A stretch of 64,000 bases of DNA from Sphingobacterium siyangense (lineage in GTDB: Bacteria; Bacteroidota; Bacteroidia; Sphingobacteriales; Sphingobacteriaceae), in the NCBI RefSeq assembly GCF_007830445.1, contig NZ_VLKR01000001.1:124001-188000 (forward strand), written 5' to 3'. A program made the translations under genes and the position numbers. The notes beneath the pieces are model-generated. The model made no database searches. It was not told where the DNA came from and saw only the letters and a program-made list of their open reading frames with translations. This document shows, one piece after another, positions 35,700 through 45,125 of this stretch. How positions within the stretch are numbered: the first letter of the stretch is position 1; the number at the start of each line of letters is the position of its first letter.

Positions 35700-35730
35700 A
35701 AAAGCGTTGGTTTTATAAGCCAACGCTTTT
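35700..35730 (+). terminator. intrinsic terminator of SCO1-cytochrome c
   Basis: The stem AAAAGCGTTGG / CCAACGCTTTT encloses a short AT loop and is followed by a further T-tract, directly after the cytochrome stop. The roughly 245 bp from here to the tetR start hold no gene. Confidence 0.85.
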
Positions 35731-35941
35731 TTTTCTATGCAACCGATCCACCTCCTCTAAGAAAGATCTTCGGGCCAATCTGCAAGCGACAATCAAGCTA
35801 CAACCCTGGCACTCTTGGCACTACTTCCCCTCCGCCCATCAAAAAAAATAAAAAGTTGAAAACAATTTCACCTTTTTTTCCTTATTGTATTATTGGTTCA
35901 AATCGTTTTATATTTATTGATTTATAACAATATTCTGACAT

Positions 35942-35969
35942 TTTGGATCCAAATTAATCGTTAATTTTG
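35942..35969 (+). promoter_or_regulatory. tetR-efflux operon promoter region
   Basis: TAATTTTG (35962-35969) is a perfect -7 element. Upstream is the 12-bp perfect palindrome TTTGGATCCAAA (35942-35953), whose TTTTG could also serve as -33 (spacing 16-17 bp). The palindrome is a candidate operator. Confidence 0.45.
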
Positions 35970-35976
35970 CAACCGA

Positions 35977-36579
35977 ATGAACGTTCGATTGATGAATTCC
36001 AATGAAAAAATTGCGGCAGTACTTGCCAGCACACTAAAACTTATACAAACAAACGGCTTCCATGGAACGCCGATGAGCAAAATCGCACAAGATTCTGATG
36101 TAGCAATAGGAACTATCTACCATTATTTTCCATCAAAAGATGACCTAATCTTTGCACTGTTCAAGCATTGTAGAACATTACTGAATGATTACATTTTTGA
36201 TGGTATAAAAGATGATTTCGATTATAAAGATTCCTTTATTCATATCTGGCGCAACTTTGTCAAGTTCTATTTAGAAAATGGGCATATCTTCAGTTTTTTT
36301 GAACAGTTTTTTTCGTCTCCTTATTACGAGAAAAACAAAGCTGAGATACAAGAACCTGTAGGTGGACAAAATAAAGTTGTTGATTTTTTACAAGAAGGCA
36401 TTGACCGAAAAATATTGAAACAGGTAGACGTCCATCTTTTGGTGGCCAGTTATATTGGTGTAGCCTTATCCACTGTTCACAGTATCAAATTTAAAGATCT
36501 CAAATTCTCTGAACAGAATGTAGAAGATTTAATTGGGATTATTTGGGATGGAGCTATTAATAGAGAAAAAAATAATTAA
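35977..36579 (+). CDS. TetR/AcrR-family repressor of the RND operon
   Basis: The protein has 200 residues from the first Met; the Met at 35992 (MNSNEKIAAVL) is an equally good start and leaves a normal leader. The N-terminal HTH reads NGFHGTPMSKIAQDSDVAIG, then TIYHYFPSKDDLIFALF, the standard TetR recognition helix. The C-terminal ligand domain is variable. It is the first gene of an operon with TolC-, AcrA- and AcrB-like genes (8 bp to the next). It is therefore almost certainly an autorepressor released by an efflux substrate. GAACGTTC at 35979-35986 may be its operator. Confidence 0.92.
   Translation: MNVRLMNSNEKIAAVLASTLKLIQTNGFHGTPMSKIAQDSDVAIGTIYHYFPSKDDLIFALFKHCRTLLNDYIFDGIKDDFDYKDSFIHIWRNFVKFYLENGHIFSFFEQFFSSPYYEKNKAEIQEPVGGQNKVVDFLQEGIDRKILKQVDVHLLVASYIGVALSTVHSIKFKDLKFSEQNVEDLIGIIWDGAINREKNN
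35979..35986. promoter_or_regulatory. candidate TetR operator core
   Basis: GAACGTTC is a perfect palindrome flanked by AAT on one side and GATT on the other. It sits at the predicted transcription start, inside codons 1-4 of the longer tetR reading. Such GAACGTTC cores are common in TetR operators. Occupancy would block RNA polymerase directly. Confidence 0.4.
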
Positions 36580-36587
36580 TTACATAT

Positions 36588-37913
36588 ATGAAGTTTAATA
36601 GAATCGTTTATTCCTTGGCGGCCCTGTCGCTTTTGAGTAATACAGGATTTGCACAACAGCAATCTGAAAACTTGCCGGCAAATGCAACACTTCAGCAGCT
36701 GATTGATTACGCCTTACGTAATCAAATCTCTGTAAAACAAGCACAATTGGACGAGGCCATCGGTGAAAAAGATATTGACATCTCCCTTTCAGGTTGGTAC
36801 CCTCAATTGGGTCTAAAAGGAAGTTACAATTATAATGTCATTGTTCCATTAGCAAATATTGGCGGAAATAATATCAAAATGGGGCAGAACAATGCGAGTG
36901 CCTTAACGCTTCAAGCAGACCAACAGATCCTTAATCCGGAGCTAATGCAGGCAAAAAAAGCCGCTGAGCTGGTACGTCTCGGTAATAAACAAAATACGGA
37001 GAACAAAAAAATAACAGCTGTTGTGGAAGTCAGTAAAGCCTATTATGACATCCTTACCTCGGAAGAGCAGATCAAGATTGTTCGCGAAAATATTGCTCGC
37101 CTTCAAAAACAATTGAAAGATGCGAAGTCACAATATGATGTGGGTTTAGTTGATAAAACCGACTATAAGAGAGCGCAAATTGCGTTGGCAAATTCGAATG
37201 CTGACGAGAAAAGAACGGTTGAGCTTCGTAAATATAAATACGAATACCTTAAACAATTGCTAGCTTTGGATAAAAGCAAAAATTTGACGCTTTCATTTGA
37301 CAATAGCAGTATGGAATCAGAGATTCTACTTGATACAACTGCAGGAATAAGTGTCTCTAATCGAATTGAATTCCAACAATTGGAAACATCGAAAAAGATT
37401 CAACAGTTGAGCACACAGTATTATAAATGGACATATTTACCAAGCGTAAGTGCCTTTTATAATTACGCATTCAACTATAGAAATGATAAATTCAGTAAGC
37501 TTTATTCCGACAATTTCCCGGGTTCAGTAGCTGGCCTAAATGTTTCTTTTTCAATTTTCGACGGGTTTAAACGTAAAAAACAAATCAATAAATCCAGATT
37601 GCAGGAAGAAAGAATTGACTGGGATATCAAAAATTTAGAAAACAGCATTAACACAGAATATTCGTTGGCAAAGGCAACCTATAATGCAAATTTAAATGAC
37701 TGGAAAACAGCTAAAGAAAATGTGGATCTCTCCAAAGAAGTATACGAGACAATCAAACTTCAATATGACGAAGGTATCAAAACTTACCTCGATTTAATGA
37801 CAGCAGAGACTGATCTCAAAACAACACAGCTCAATTATTTGAACTCCCTTTATGCGCTATTGTCAAGTAAATTGGATGTTCAGAAAGCAGTTGGGGCAAT
37901 CCACACAAATTAA
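36588..37913 (+). CDS. TolC-like outer-membrane efflux protein
   Basis: The protein has 441 residues with a signal peptide (IVYSLAALSLLSNTGFAQQ). The TolC/OEP fold shows as two related halves of long amphipathic helices (LQQLIDYALRNQISVKQAQL and VDLSKEVYETIKLQYDEGIK), the second ending in YLDLMTAETDLKTTQLNYLN. It forms the trimeric outer-membrane and periplasmic channel of a tripartite pump. It lies second in the operon, before the adaptor, the usual Bacteroidota order. The spacing of 8 bp to tetR and 26 bp to the adaptor implies one mRNA. Confidence 0.94.
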   Translation: MKFNRIVYSLAALSLLSNTGFAQQQSENLPANATLQQLIDYALRNQISVKQAQLDEAIGEKDIDISLSGWYPQLGLKGSYNYNVIVPLANIGGNNIKMGQNNASALTLQADQQILNPELMQAKKAAELVRLGNKQNTENKKITAVVEVSKAYYDILTSEEQIKIVRENIARLQKQLKDAKSQYDVGLVDKTDYKRAQIALANSNADEKRTVELRKYKYEYLKQLLALDKSKNLTLSFDNSSMESEILLDTTAGISVSNRIEFQQLETSKKIQQLSTQYYKWTYLPSVSAFYNYAFNYRNDKFSKLYSDNFPGSVAGLNVSFSIFDGFKRKKQINKSRLQEERIDWDIKNLENSINTEYSLAKATYNANLNDWKTAKENVDLSKEVYETIKLQYDEGIKTYLDLMTAETDLKTTQLNYLNSLYALLSSKLDVQKAVGAIHTN

Positions 37914-37939
37914 TCAATAAACGGAAACTAATACAAATC

Positions 37940-39097
37940 ATGAATAAAAGACAATTATTATTCGCTTTCTTCCTTGGGACGGCATTAGTATGGACCTCTT
38001 GTGGAAATAAAGATGCAAAAAAGCAAGGTGCAGCACAGGCTCAGGCTGAAAAAGTTGTCCCTGTCAGCTTTGGTGTCGCATCGCATGAGACTGTTACAGG
38101 TACAATCAGCTATCCAGCAACAGTCAAACCGTTGAACGAAGCAGATCTATATGCGGAAGTAAGCGGCTATATCACAAAAATATATGTTTCTGACGGTGCA
38201 GTAGTTTCCGCAGGACAAGCTCTTTATGAAATTGATGGAACACGCTACAACGCAGCTGTCCAACAAGCTAAAGCAAGCTTACAGGTCGCACAGACTGATT
38301 TGGACCGACAAAAAAGAGATTTAGCACGTTACCAGACATTGGCCGATAAAGACGCGATTGCGAAGCAGGTTTTTGACAATGCAGTATCAAATGTAGCGGC
38401 TTCTCAGGCACAGGTAGAGTCGGCTCGTGCGGCATTGGTCACTGCAAATACAAACTTATCACGGTCAACGATCCGCGCTCCTTTCAGTGGTACTGTAGGG
38501 ATATCACAGGTGCGTTTGGGAGCTTTAGTTAACCCAGGCACAACCCTATTGAATACCTTGTCTTCAACCAGTCCAATTGCTGTTGAGTTTCAGGTAAACG
38601 AAAAGGATATTGCCAAATTTACCCAATTGCAAAGCAGCCATTCCTCTTCGGACCTTTCTCTTTTATTGCCAAATGGAAGCACTTATGAAGGCAAAGGAAC
38701 GATCACAACCATTGACCGCGCAGTTGACCCTGCTACCGGAACAATCAAAGTGCGGGCTACTTTCCCGAACAATGCCAACGAATTGCGGGCTGGTATGAAT
38801 ATTACGATGAATGTATCAACAACCTCGGCTACAGAAGAAGTTGTTGTACCTTACAAAGCTGTCTTTGAACAGCTCGGGGTATTTAACCTTTATGCTGTGA
38901 ATGATAGCAGCAAAGCTGAAATACGTCAAGTAAAATTAGGTATTAAAGCTGGTGATAAAATTGTGATTAAAGAAGGTGTCAAAGACGGTGAAAAGATTAT
39001 CGTCGACGGTACCATGAATGTCCAAAATGGAGTTAAAGTAGTTGATGCTGCTGTCGCTGCCCAACAGGCTGCGAAAGGAGCACCTCATGGAAAATAA
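37940..39097 (+). CDS. RND efflux periplasmic adaptor (MFP), lipoprotein
   Basis: The protein has 385 residues with a lipoprotein signal (GTALVWTSC, Cys21). The membrane-fusion-protein domains run in order: beta-barrel start, lipoyl half (EVSGYITKIYVSDGAVVSAG), a helical hairpin (QQAKASLQVAQTDLDRQKRD), second lipoyl half (STIRAPFSGTVGISQVRLGA), then the barrel and membrane-proximal domain. It joins the inner-membrane RND pump to the TolC channel. The helical hairpin is of the short AcrA type for drug pumps. It is third in the operon. Confidence 0.95.
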   Translation: MNKRQLLFAFFLGTALVWTSCGNKDAKKQGAAQAQAEKVVPVSFGVASHETVTGTISYPATVKPLNEADLYAEVSGYITKIYVSDGAVVSAGQALYEIDGTRYNAAVQQAKASLQVAQTDLDRQKRDLARYQTLADKDAIAKQVFDNAVSNVAASQAQVESARAALVTANTNLSRSTIRAPFSGTVGISQVRLGALVNPGTTLLNTLSSTSPIAVEFQVNEKDIAKFTQLQSSHSSSDLSLLLPNGSTYEGKGTITTIDRAVDPATGTIKVRATFPNNANELRAGMNITMNVSTTSATEEVVVPYKAVFEQLGVFNLYAVNDSSKAEIRQVKLGIKAGDKIVIKEGVKDGEKIIVDGTMNVQNGVKVVDAAVAAQQAAKGAPHGK

Positions 39098-39135
39098 CAC
39101 CATTAATTTTTTAAAGAGAATCTAAAAGATATAGA

Positions 39136-42100
39136 ATGATTTCAGAAGTATTTATTAAGAGGCCAGTTACCGCAATCGTTATTTCGATATTGATTTCAAT
39201 TATCGGGATCATTGCAGTATCCACGTTGCCAATTAGCCAGTATCCTTCTATTGCACCTCCAACAGTAACGGTTACGGCCAATTACACCGGAGCTGATGCA
39301 CAGACGGTTGAACAAACCGTGACAACTCTTATCGAGAGTCAGATCAATGGTACACCTGGCATGATTTATATGTCGTCCAATAGTACGTCAAATGGTCAAG
39401 CAACAATTACGGTGACATTTGAAGTAGGTACGGATATCGATATTGCGACCTTAGACGTACAAAACCGCGTGGGAATCGCTGAACCAGCCCTTCCCGAAGC
39501 TGTGAGACGTCTGGGAATTACGACCCGTAAAGCCAATAACGATATCCTGATGTTGGTTGCCTTAACTTCACCAAAAGGAACGAGAGATGAAAATTTCTTG
39601 GCCAATTACAATAACTTATACGTTAAAGACGCGCTCTTACGTGTGAAAGGTGTCGGTGACGTAACGGCTTTTGGTCAGCCATTTTCAATGCGTGTATGGC
39701 TAGATGCAAATAAATTGGCTAATCTAAGCATGACCCCGGCCGATGTATCGACAGCGATTGCGGAACAAAACTCCCGCATACCTGGTGGTAGTGTGGGTGG
39801 ACGTCCACAAGAGTCTTCGACAGTATTTGAATATCCAATCATTACCGATAGTGACCTTTCGAATCCGGAAGACTTTGAAAACATCGTTGTAAAAACCAAC
39901 AAAGATGGATCTATCGTACTTTTAAAGGATGTTGCACGTGTTGAATTGGGTCAATTTAATTATGGTACATCATCTACCGTAAATGGTATGACCTCATCTG
40001 CGATGATGATTAACCAGACCCCGGGAGGAAATGCCGTAGAATCCGCAGAAGGTATTGTGACAGCATTGGAAAAATTAAAGAAATCTTTTCCAACTGACGT
40101 AGATTATACCATCAGTTACGAGACAGTTTCGGTAGTAAATGCCTCAATTTCTTCGGTTATCCATACCCTAGTTGAAGCATTGATCCTGGTAACAGTGGTG
40201 GTATTTTTCTTCCTTCAAAGCTGGAGGGCAACATTAATCCCCGTATTGGCAATTCCGGTATCCATCATCGGTACATTCATCTTCTTCCTGATGTTTGGCT
40301 TTTCGGTCAACAACCTGACCATGCTCGCCTTTGTATTGGCCATCGGTATTGTGGTGGATGATGCCATCGTTGTGGTGGAAGCTGTGCAGCACTATATCGA
40401 CCATTATAAGCTGGATGCAAAAGAAGCGACACGTCGCGCTATGGGCGATATCACCGCTCCGGTTATTGCAATTGCATTAATTTTGGCTGCCGTATTCGTT
40501 CCTGTAGGTTTTATCCCTGGGATGGTCGGTAAATTGTATCAACAATTTGCCATCACGATCGCTGTATCCGTTATGTTGTCTGCATTTATTGCCCTTTCGT
40601 TAACTCCAGCATTATGTTCGATTTTATTAAAACCAACAGCAGTACATGAAGGCGCCAAAGGTTTAAATAAATTTTTCTACAAATTTAATGTCTGGTTTGA
40701 AAAGGTGACCATCAGATACTCCAATGGTGTAAAACAAGCAATCAAAAAAGCACCACTTGTATTGATCATTCTGTTGTGTATTTTTATCGGAACAGGCTGG
40801 ATGTTTACAACCAAACCGACAGGATTTATCCCTTCCGAAGATGGTGGTGCATTTTTCGCAGGTATTACTTTGCCGGAAGGTTCTTCTTCTGCACGTACCA
40901 ATGAAGTCCTTAAAGAGATTGAAGCCGATCTACACAAGACTTTCCCTGAAATCAAGTATGTTACCGCAATTTCTGGTATCAATATCCTAAACCGTGCGTT
41001 TAAATCCAATGGTGCAACAGTGTTCGTTTCTCTTAAACCTTGGGAAACCCGTACACGTACTGCAAACGATATCGCGGGAATGATTATGGGTAAATACATG
41101 GGTTATACCAAAGCACGGGTATTGGCGGTAACACCACCAGCAATTCCGGGTCTGGGTACATCTGGTGGTTTCTCTATGCAGGTACAGGATTTACAAACTG
41201 TAAATATCAAAGATTTCGAAGCAACAGTAGGTAAATTCTTGATGGCTGCCAACCAACGTCCAGAAATTGGAATGGCCTATACCATGTTTAATACCAATTC
41301 TCCAAACTACAAATTGGAGGTCAATCGTGAACAGGCAAAACGTATGGGCGTGCCTATCTCAAGTATTTATTCGACAATATCATCCTATTTGGGAAGTAGC
41401 TATGTCAATGACTTTACAAAGTATGGTCGTAGTTACCGTGTTGTGACACAAGCTGATATTCCCTACCGTATGAATATTGAAGACATCAACAAATTGTATG
41501 TCAACAATGTTTCCGGAAACCCTGTACCGATGGGTACACTGGTCAAGTACGAATTAATGACAATGCCTTCAATCATCAACCACTACAATATCTTTAGAAG
41601 TATCGAGATCAATGGTAGTTCGGCTCCTGGTTTCTCATCCGGAGATGCATTGAAAGCTTTGCAAGAAGTGGCTGCACAAACATTACCAGAAGGCTTTGAC
41701 TATCAGTTCTCCGGTCTATCTCTTCAAGAGATGCAATCCGGGTCAAAGACCATTCAAATTTTTGCGTTGTGTATCCTATTTGTGTTCTTACTATTGGCTG
41801 CCTTATACGAAAGTTGGTCTGTACCTTTCTCCATTTTGTTATCTGTACCATTAGGTGTGTTTGGGGCTATATTAACCCTAACATTAATCCCTACATTGGA
41901 TAATAACATCTATGCACAGATTGGTCTGGTCACCATCATTGGACTTGCTGCCAAGAATGCGATTCTAATCGTAGAGTTTGCTAAGGAACGGGTTGATATC
42001 GGGATGAACCTTTATGAAGCGACATTAGATGCTGTAAAATTGCGTTTACGCCCAATTATCATGACGTCCTTTGCCTTCATCTTGGGGATTATTCCATTGA

Positions 42101-42306
42101 TGCTATCTCATGGAGCTGGAGCGATTTCTCGCCAAACAATCGGTTGGACGGTATTTGGTGGTATGACTGCAGCCACACTCCTAGCAATCTTTATCGTTCC
42201 GGTGCTATTCGTTGTGATTACACGTATGGCATATGGTAAGAAAAAATTGGCTGAATTAGAAGCTAATTTCGATGAAGAGAAAGCGAAAAATTTAAGTTCA
42301 CACTAA
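39136..42306 (+). CDS. RND multidrug efflux permease (HAE1 / AcrB-like)
   Basis: The protein has 1056 residues. The N-terminus MISEVFIKRPVTAIVISILI is typical of HAE1 pumps. Twelve helices and two large periplasmic loops are evident. The proton-relay aspartates D408/D409 in GIVVDDAIVVVEAVQ mark it as a drug:proton antiporter rather than a metal pump. QISRQT-like ISRQTIGWTVFGGM and KNAILIVEFA are conserved. It is last in tetR-tolC-mfp-rnd, so expression should be under the TetR protein. Substrates cannot be predicted from sequence alone. A terminator follows. Confidence 0.96.
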   Translation: MISEVFIKRPVTAIVISILISIIGIIAVSTLPISQYPSIAPPTVTVTANYTGADAQTVEQTVTTLIESQINGTPGMIYMSSNSTSNGQATITVTFEVGTDIDIATLDVQNRVGIAEPALPEAVRRLGITTRKANNDILMLVALTSPKGTRDENFLANYNNLYVKDALLRVKGVGDVTAFGQPFSMRVWLDANKLANLSMTPADVSTAIAEQNSRIPGGSVGGRPQESSTVFEYPIITDSDLSNPEDFENIVVKTNKDGSIVLLKDVARVELGQFNYGTSSTVNGMTSSAMMINQTPGGNAVESAEGIVTALEKLKKSFPTDVDYTISYETVSVVNASISSVIHTLVEALILVTVVVFFFLQSWRATLIPVLAIPVSIIGTFIFFLMFGFSVNNLTMLAFVLAIGIVVDDAIVVVEAVQHYIDHYKLDAKEATRRAMGDITAPVIAIALILAAVFVPVGFIPGMVGKLYQQFAITIAVSVMLSAFIALSLTPALCSILLKPTAVHEGAKGLNKFFYKFNVWFEKVTIRYSNGVKQAIKKAPLVLIILLCIFIGTGWMFTTKPTGFIPSEDGGAFFAGITLPEGSSSARTNEVLKEIEADLHKTFPEIKYVTAISGINILNRAFKSNGATVFVSLKPWETRTRTANDIAGMIMGKYMGYTKARVLAVTPPAIPGLGTSGGFSMQVQDLQTVNIKDFEATVGKFLMAANQRPEIGMAYTMFNTNSPNYKLEVNREQAKRMGVPISSIYSTISSYLGSSYVNDFTKYGRSYRVVTQADIPYRMNIEDINKLYVNNVSGNPVPMGTLVKYELMTMPSIINHYNIFRSIEINGSSAPGFSSGDALKALQEVAAQTLPEGFDYQFSGLSLQEMQSGSKTIQIFALCILFVFLLLAALYESWSVPFSILLSVPLGVFGAILTLTLIPTLDNNIYAQIGLVTIIGLAAKNAILIVEFAKERVDIGMNLYEATLDAVKLRLRPIIMTSFAFILGIIPLMLSHGAGAISRQTIGWTVFGGMTAATLLAIFIVPVLFVVITRMAYGKKKLAELEANFDEEKAKNLSSH

Positions 42307-42350
42307 TTATACGCTGCCTCTGTGAAGAATCCACACGGAGCTAACAGCAA

Positions 42351-42388
42351 GAAGCCTTTCCTTGTAACAAGGGAAAGGCTTCTTTTTT
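42351..42388 (+). terminator. intrinsic terminator of the RND operon
   Basis: The stem GAAGCCTTTCCTTG / CAAGGGAAAGGCTTC has one bulged G and a loop of about three nt. It is followed by T6 and lies about 45 bp after the permease stop. Confidence 0.85.
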
Positions 42389-42437
42389 GCTCGTCCAATT
42401 ATATTTTTTTATTTTTACAGCTCACTATTAAAAGTAT

Positions 42438-43049
42438 ATGTCACCTGAATCACAACGAAAATTTGAATTACTAAACCTTCTTGCCGAATCCTACGACGCG
42501 CTATTATTTGATGTCGATGGTACCTTGGCAGATAATATGGACGCACATAAACAAGCCTATAAAGCTGCAGCCAAACAATACGGGGTCGAGTTGGACGTCA
42601 ATTTGATTGATGAAACTGCCGGATGGCCCACTGTGGCTGTTGCAGAGGAAATCAGCAAACGCTATGAGGTAGATTTCGATTATCAAGAATTTTCTTCACT
42701 GAAGTCTACCATTTTTCGAGACGAGTATGTTTTCAAGACTAAGCCTGTAGATTACGTTGTTGAACATCTAAAATATCAGAAAGGTAAAAAACACATCGCT
42801 GCCGTTTCAGGAGGAACCAGAACAACCTTATCCATGACATTAACCACCATTGGTGTATGGGATGATTTGGAAACACTGGTTTGTGCTGGAGATACAGCTG
42901 AGGGAAAACCTTCACCACAACCCTTTCTTTTGGCAGCTGCTCAATTGAATATTGCTCCGGAAAGATGCCTGGTCTACGAAGACGGGACCCCAGGAGTTGA
43001 AGGTGCGAAAGCCGCAGGAATGGGTTGGGTTCGCGTTGATGAAATTTAA
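42438..43049 (+). CDS. HAD-superfamily phosphatase (beta-PGM/GPH-like)
   Basis: The protein has 203 residues. HAD motif I is LLFDVDGTLADN with nucleophile D25 and D27. The helical cap domain (DAHKQAYKAAAKQYGVELD) is of the C1 type. Motif II is AAVSGGT, motif III Lys is in AEGKPSPQPF, and motif IV is CLVYEDGTPGVEGAKAAGMG. This pattern is shared by beta-phosphoglucomutases, phosphoglycolate phosphatases and sugar-phosphate phosphatases. The Gly in EDGTPG where most have Ser/Ala does not decide between them. It stands alone between two terminators. Confidence 0.88.
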   Translation: MSPESQRKFELLNLLAESYDALLFDVDGTLADNMDAHKQAYKAAAKQYGVELDVNLIDETAGWPTVAVAEEISKRYEVDFDYQEFSSLKSTIFRDEYVFKTKPVDYVVEHLKYQKGKKHIAAVSGGTRTTLSMTLTTIGVWDDLETLVCAGDTAEGKPSPQPFLLAAAQLNIAPERCLVYEDGTPGVEGAKAAGMGWVRVDEI

Positions 43050-43066
43050 TCAGATATGCAGACTAT

Positions 43067-43108
43067 AAAAAAAGCCGCAGTAAACTTCAAACTTACTGCG
43101 GCTTTTTT
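43067..43108. terminator. bidirectional terminator, HAD gene / 43124 gene
   Basis: The 10-bp GC-rich stem GCCGCAGTAA / TTACTGCGGC with a 9-nt loop is flanked by A7 and T6. It lies 18 bp after the HAD stop and 15 bp after the stop of the convergent minus-strand gene. Confidence 0.88.
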
Positions 43109-43123
43109 ATAGCATTATGCTAT

Positions 43124-44488
43124 TTAAAAACTAGTAATTATTTTCACTCCCCCGTTGCTATAGTTCAAATCGGATGATTTCAAATTTCCGATTGGAGCTT
43201 TATAATAAGGCTCTACAGAAATGGATAATTTTCCAACTTTCTGTTTCCGACCAACTGAAAAATTAATAAAGCCGTTCACACCTTTATCATCAACATTTTT
43301 GTCTTGAGATTTTTGTCTGTACTCCGTATTATTTGTTTCATAGATCGTTGCCCGTTCCTGATCCAATACACCAACATAGGATACACCGACTGAGGTATAG
43401 AAATTCTTGTTGATCGCGTATCTAACATCCAATGGGATATCAACTGTTAGGATTTTACCTGAAACCCGTTCATTACTCTTTGCATCTTTTGCATCTGCTG
43501 CCCGCATCGCAAAGGAATTATTCAAATTCGATTGAGAAATATAATTTGGCGCATCTGCATTAAGAGTATTTGATCCCATTGCAGGAGTAATGGGTGAATT
43601 ACCCGAAACAGCTCCATAATGTTGAATGGAAGCTCCTGAACGAAGACTTACCTTACTCGAAATATTATAGGCTAGTGCGACCCCGCCCCCCAGCGTTATA
43701 CTTTCTGACGTAGAAGCAGGTGATACAAAAGCGCCCATTTCCCATTTCTTATCTTGGTTAACGTTCGTGTGTACAACACTATTCCTTGCCCCCCCTTGTT
43801 GTGCAGCATACAATTGTGATAGTTTTGCAGCATCGCGTTGCGTTTGATTAACAGGCGACATAAACCCTGAATTGGCCGAAGCAATAACGGCACTACTATT
43901 CGTCACAGTGGTATTTGTTGACGCGCTTACTCGTTCCACTTCACTTTCCGTTAAACCAACCTGCGCTGAAAATGAATTATTTTTCAATTGCATGGACTGT
44001 AGCCTTCTTAAATCGGCTGATACAGCCACATCGTGGCCCCGCATTAATTGCCCGGTACTCAATACCATGTGGTGATTGTCCAAATTTTCAGTTGAATGGT
44101 CCGCTGGCACAGAATAGGTATAGGGCTTCTTCGCCGATAATCCCTCTGCACTCACAATCCTATCGCCCGTAACATCCGATAACGAACGCTGTATCGATTC
44201 TTTTAAATCCTTATGATCACCTAACACATCTTCGCGTTCCGGCAGATGTGTTAAAACGACTGCAGGTATATCAGTCTCCACATTCGTCTTTAGCCCCCAA
44301 TAGCCTACACCAAAACACAATAACACAGCCGCAGCAGCACTCCAATACTTCCAATTAGAGGAGCGATGTGCTGAAACGCCATAATTTGAGGCAAATTTCT
44401 CCCAGGAACCTTCTTTATAAGGTAGTTCATGGTCTTTTAATTGTCCAATGATCTCTTCTATCAATTCCTTTTTCTTATTGTCTTTCAT
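43124..44488 (-). CDS. sigma-factor-linked membrane protein with beta-barrel-like C-terminus
   Basis: The protein has 454 residues and lies 14 bp downstream of an ECF sigma gene. The N-terminal 45 residues are charged (KKKELIEEIIGQLKDHELPY, then SWEKFASNYG), where an anti-sigma domain would sit. One transmembrane helix follows at about 47-66. A low-complexity Ser/Ala/Asn stretch leads to a C-terminal region of alternating strands (GGGVALAYNISSKVSLRSGA, VDIPLDVRYAINKNFYTSVG) ending in TSF, like PorT-type barrels. The classic zinc anti-sigma motif is absent. A role as a membrane partner of the sigma factor is inferred from gene order. Confidence 0.78.
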   Translation of the reverse strand: MKDNKKKELIEEIIGQLKDHELPYKEGSWEKFASNYGVSAHRSSNWKYWSAAAAVLLCFGVGYWGLKTNVETDIPAVVLTHLPEREDVLGDHKDLKESIQRSLSDVTGDRIVSAEGLSAKKPYTYSVPADHSTENLDNHHMVLSTGQLMRGHDVAVSADLRRLQSMQLKNNSFSAQVGLTESEVERVSASTNTTVTNSSAVIASANSGFMSPVNQTQRDAAKLSQLYAAQQGGARNSVVHTNVNQDKKWEMGAFVSPASTSESITLGGGVALAYNISSKVSLRSGASIQHYGAVSGNSPITPAMGSNTLNADAPNYISQSNLNNSFAMRAADAKDAKSNERVSGKILTVDIPLDVRYAINKNFYTSVGVSYVGVLDQERATIYETNNTEYRQKSQDKNVDDKGVNGFINFSVGRKQKVGKLSISVEPYYKAPIGNLKSSDLNYSNGGVKIITSF

Positions 44489-44502
44489 CGTAACAACAAT
44501 AT

Positions 44503-45108
44503 TTATCTTATTTCTTGAACTACGCCTGTATAATCCAAGTATAATTTTCTAAGTTTTTGTTTCGCTCGCGTCAGATAAGTCCTTGATGTACTATCTGGTA
44601 TGTTAAGCATCTGGGCAATTTCATCATGTGAATACCCCTCAATTTCATAGAGATTAAAAATAGTTTTTTGAATTTCAGGGAGCTGATCGAGCAGACGCAT
44701 AATCTCATTGACCTCCAGTCGACTGTCCAATTGTACTGCCGGTGTATGCATATCCCCTTCTCCCAAATCTTCAACCGAATAAAACTGCTTTTTACTTCGT
44801 AAAAAATCAATCGAAATATTGGCAGCAATTCGCCCTATCCAGGCTCTAAACGATTTTTCGAGATTTTCATCTTCAATATCCCTATTAAATGATTCCAATT
44901 TTCGAAATATCCGAACAAAGCTTTCATTCACGAGCTCTTCAGCGTCCACATCCTGTTTTACATAACGAATAATAATAGCCATGAGATAACCATAATACTT
45001 CTTATAAACGAAGGCCTTGCCGTCCTCACGATCGCGCAAGCAACGTTCTAAGGCATCATGTAAAGATGATAGCTTCTTGTTATAAAAATATGACCGAATT
45101 ATACCCAC
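44503..45108 (-). CDS. ECF-family RNA polymerase sigma factor
   Basis: The protein has 201 residues. Region 2 is visible as AFVYKKYYGYLMAIIIRYVK followed by DAEELVNESFVRIFRKLESF. Region 4 has LPEIQKTIFNLYEIEGYSHD, then EIAQMLNIPDSTSRTYLTRA. The length and lack of region 3 mark it as extracytoplasmic-function type. It is first in a two-gene operon with a membrane-spanning partner. A strong Bacteroidota-type promoter lies upstream at 45133-45163, so basal transcription seems to use the main sigma factor. Confidence 0.95.
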   Translation of the reverse strand: MGIIRSYFYNKKLSSLHDALERCLRDREDGKAFVYKKYYGYLMAIIIRYVKQDVDAEELVNESFVRIFRKLESFNRDIEDENLEKSFRAWIGRIAANISIDFLRSKKQFYSVEDLGEGDMHTPAVQLDSRLEVNEIMRLLDQLPEIQKTIFNLYEIEGYSHDEIAQMLNIPDSTSRTYLTRAKQKLRKLYLDYTGVVQEIR

Positions 45109-45125
45109 TTAAACCATTTAATTAT

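Noticed and set aside
35735..35870. Pyrimidine-rich stretch before tetR as a remnant gene or small RNA
   Set aside because: Composition differs from its surroundings and GGCACT occurs twice, but there is no ORF, promoter-terminator pair or stable structure I could support.
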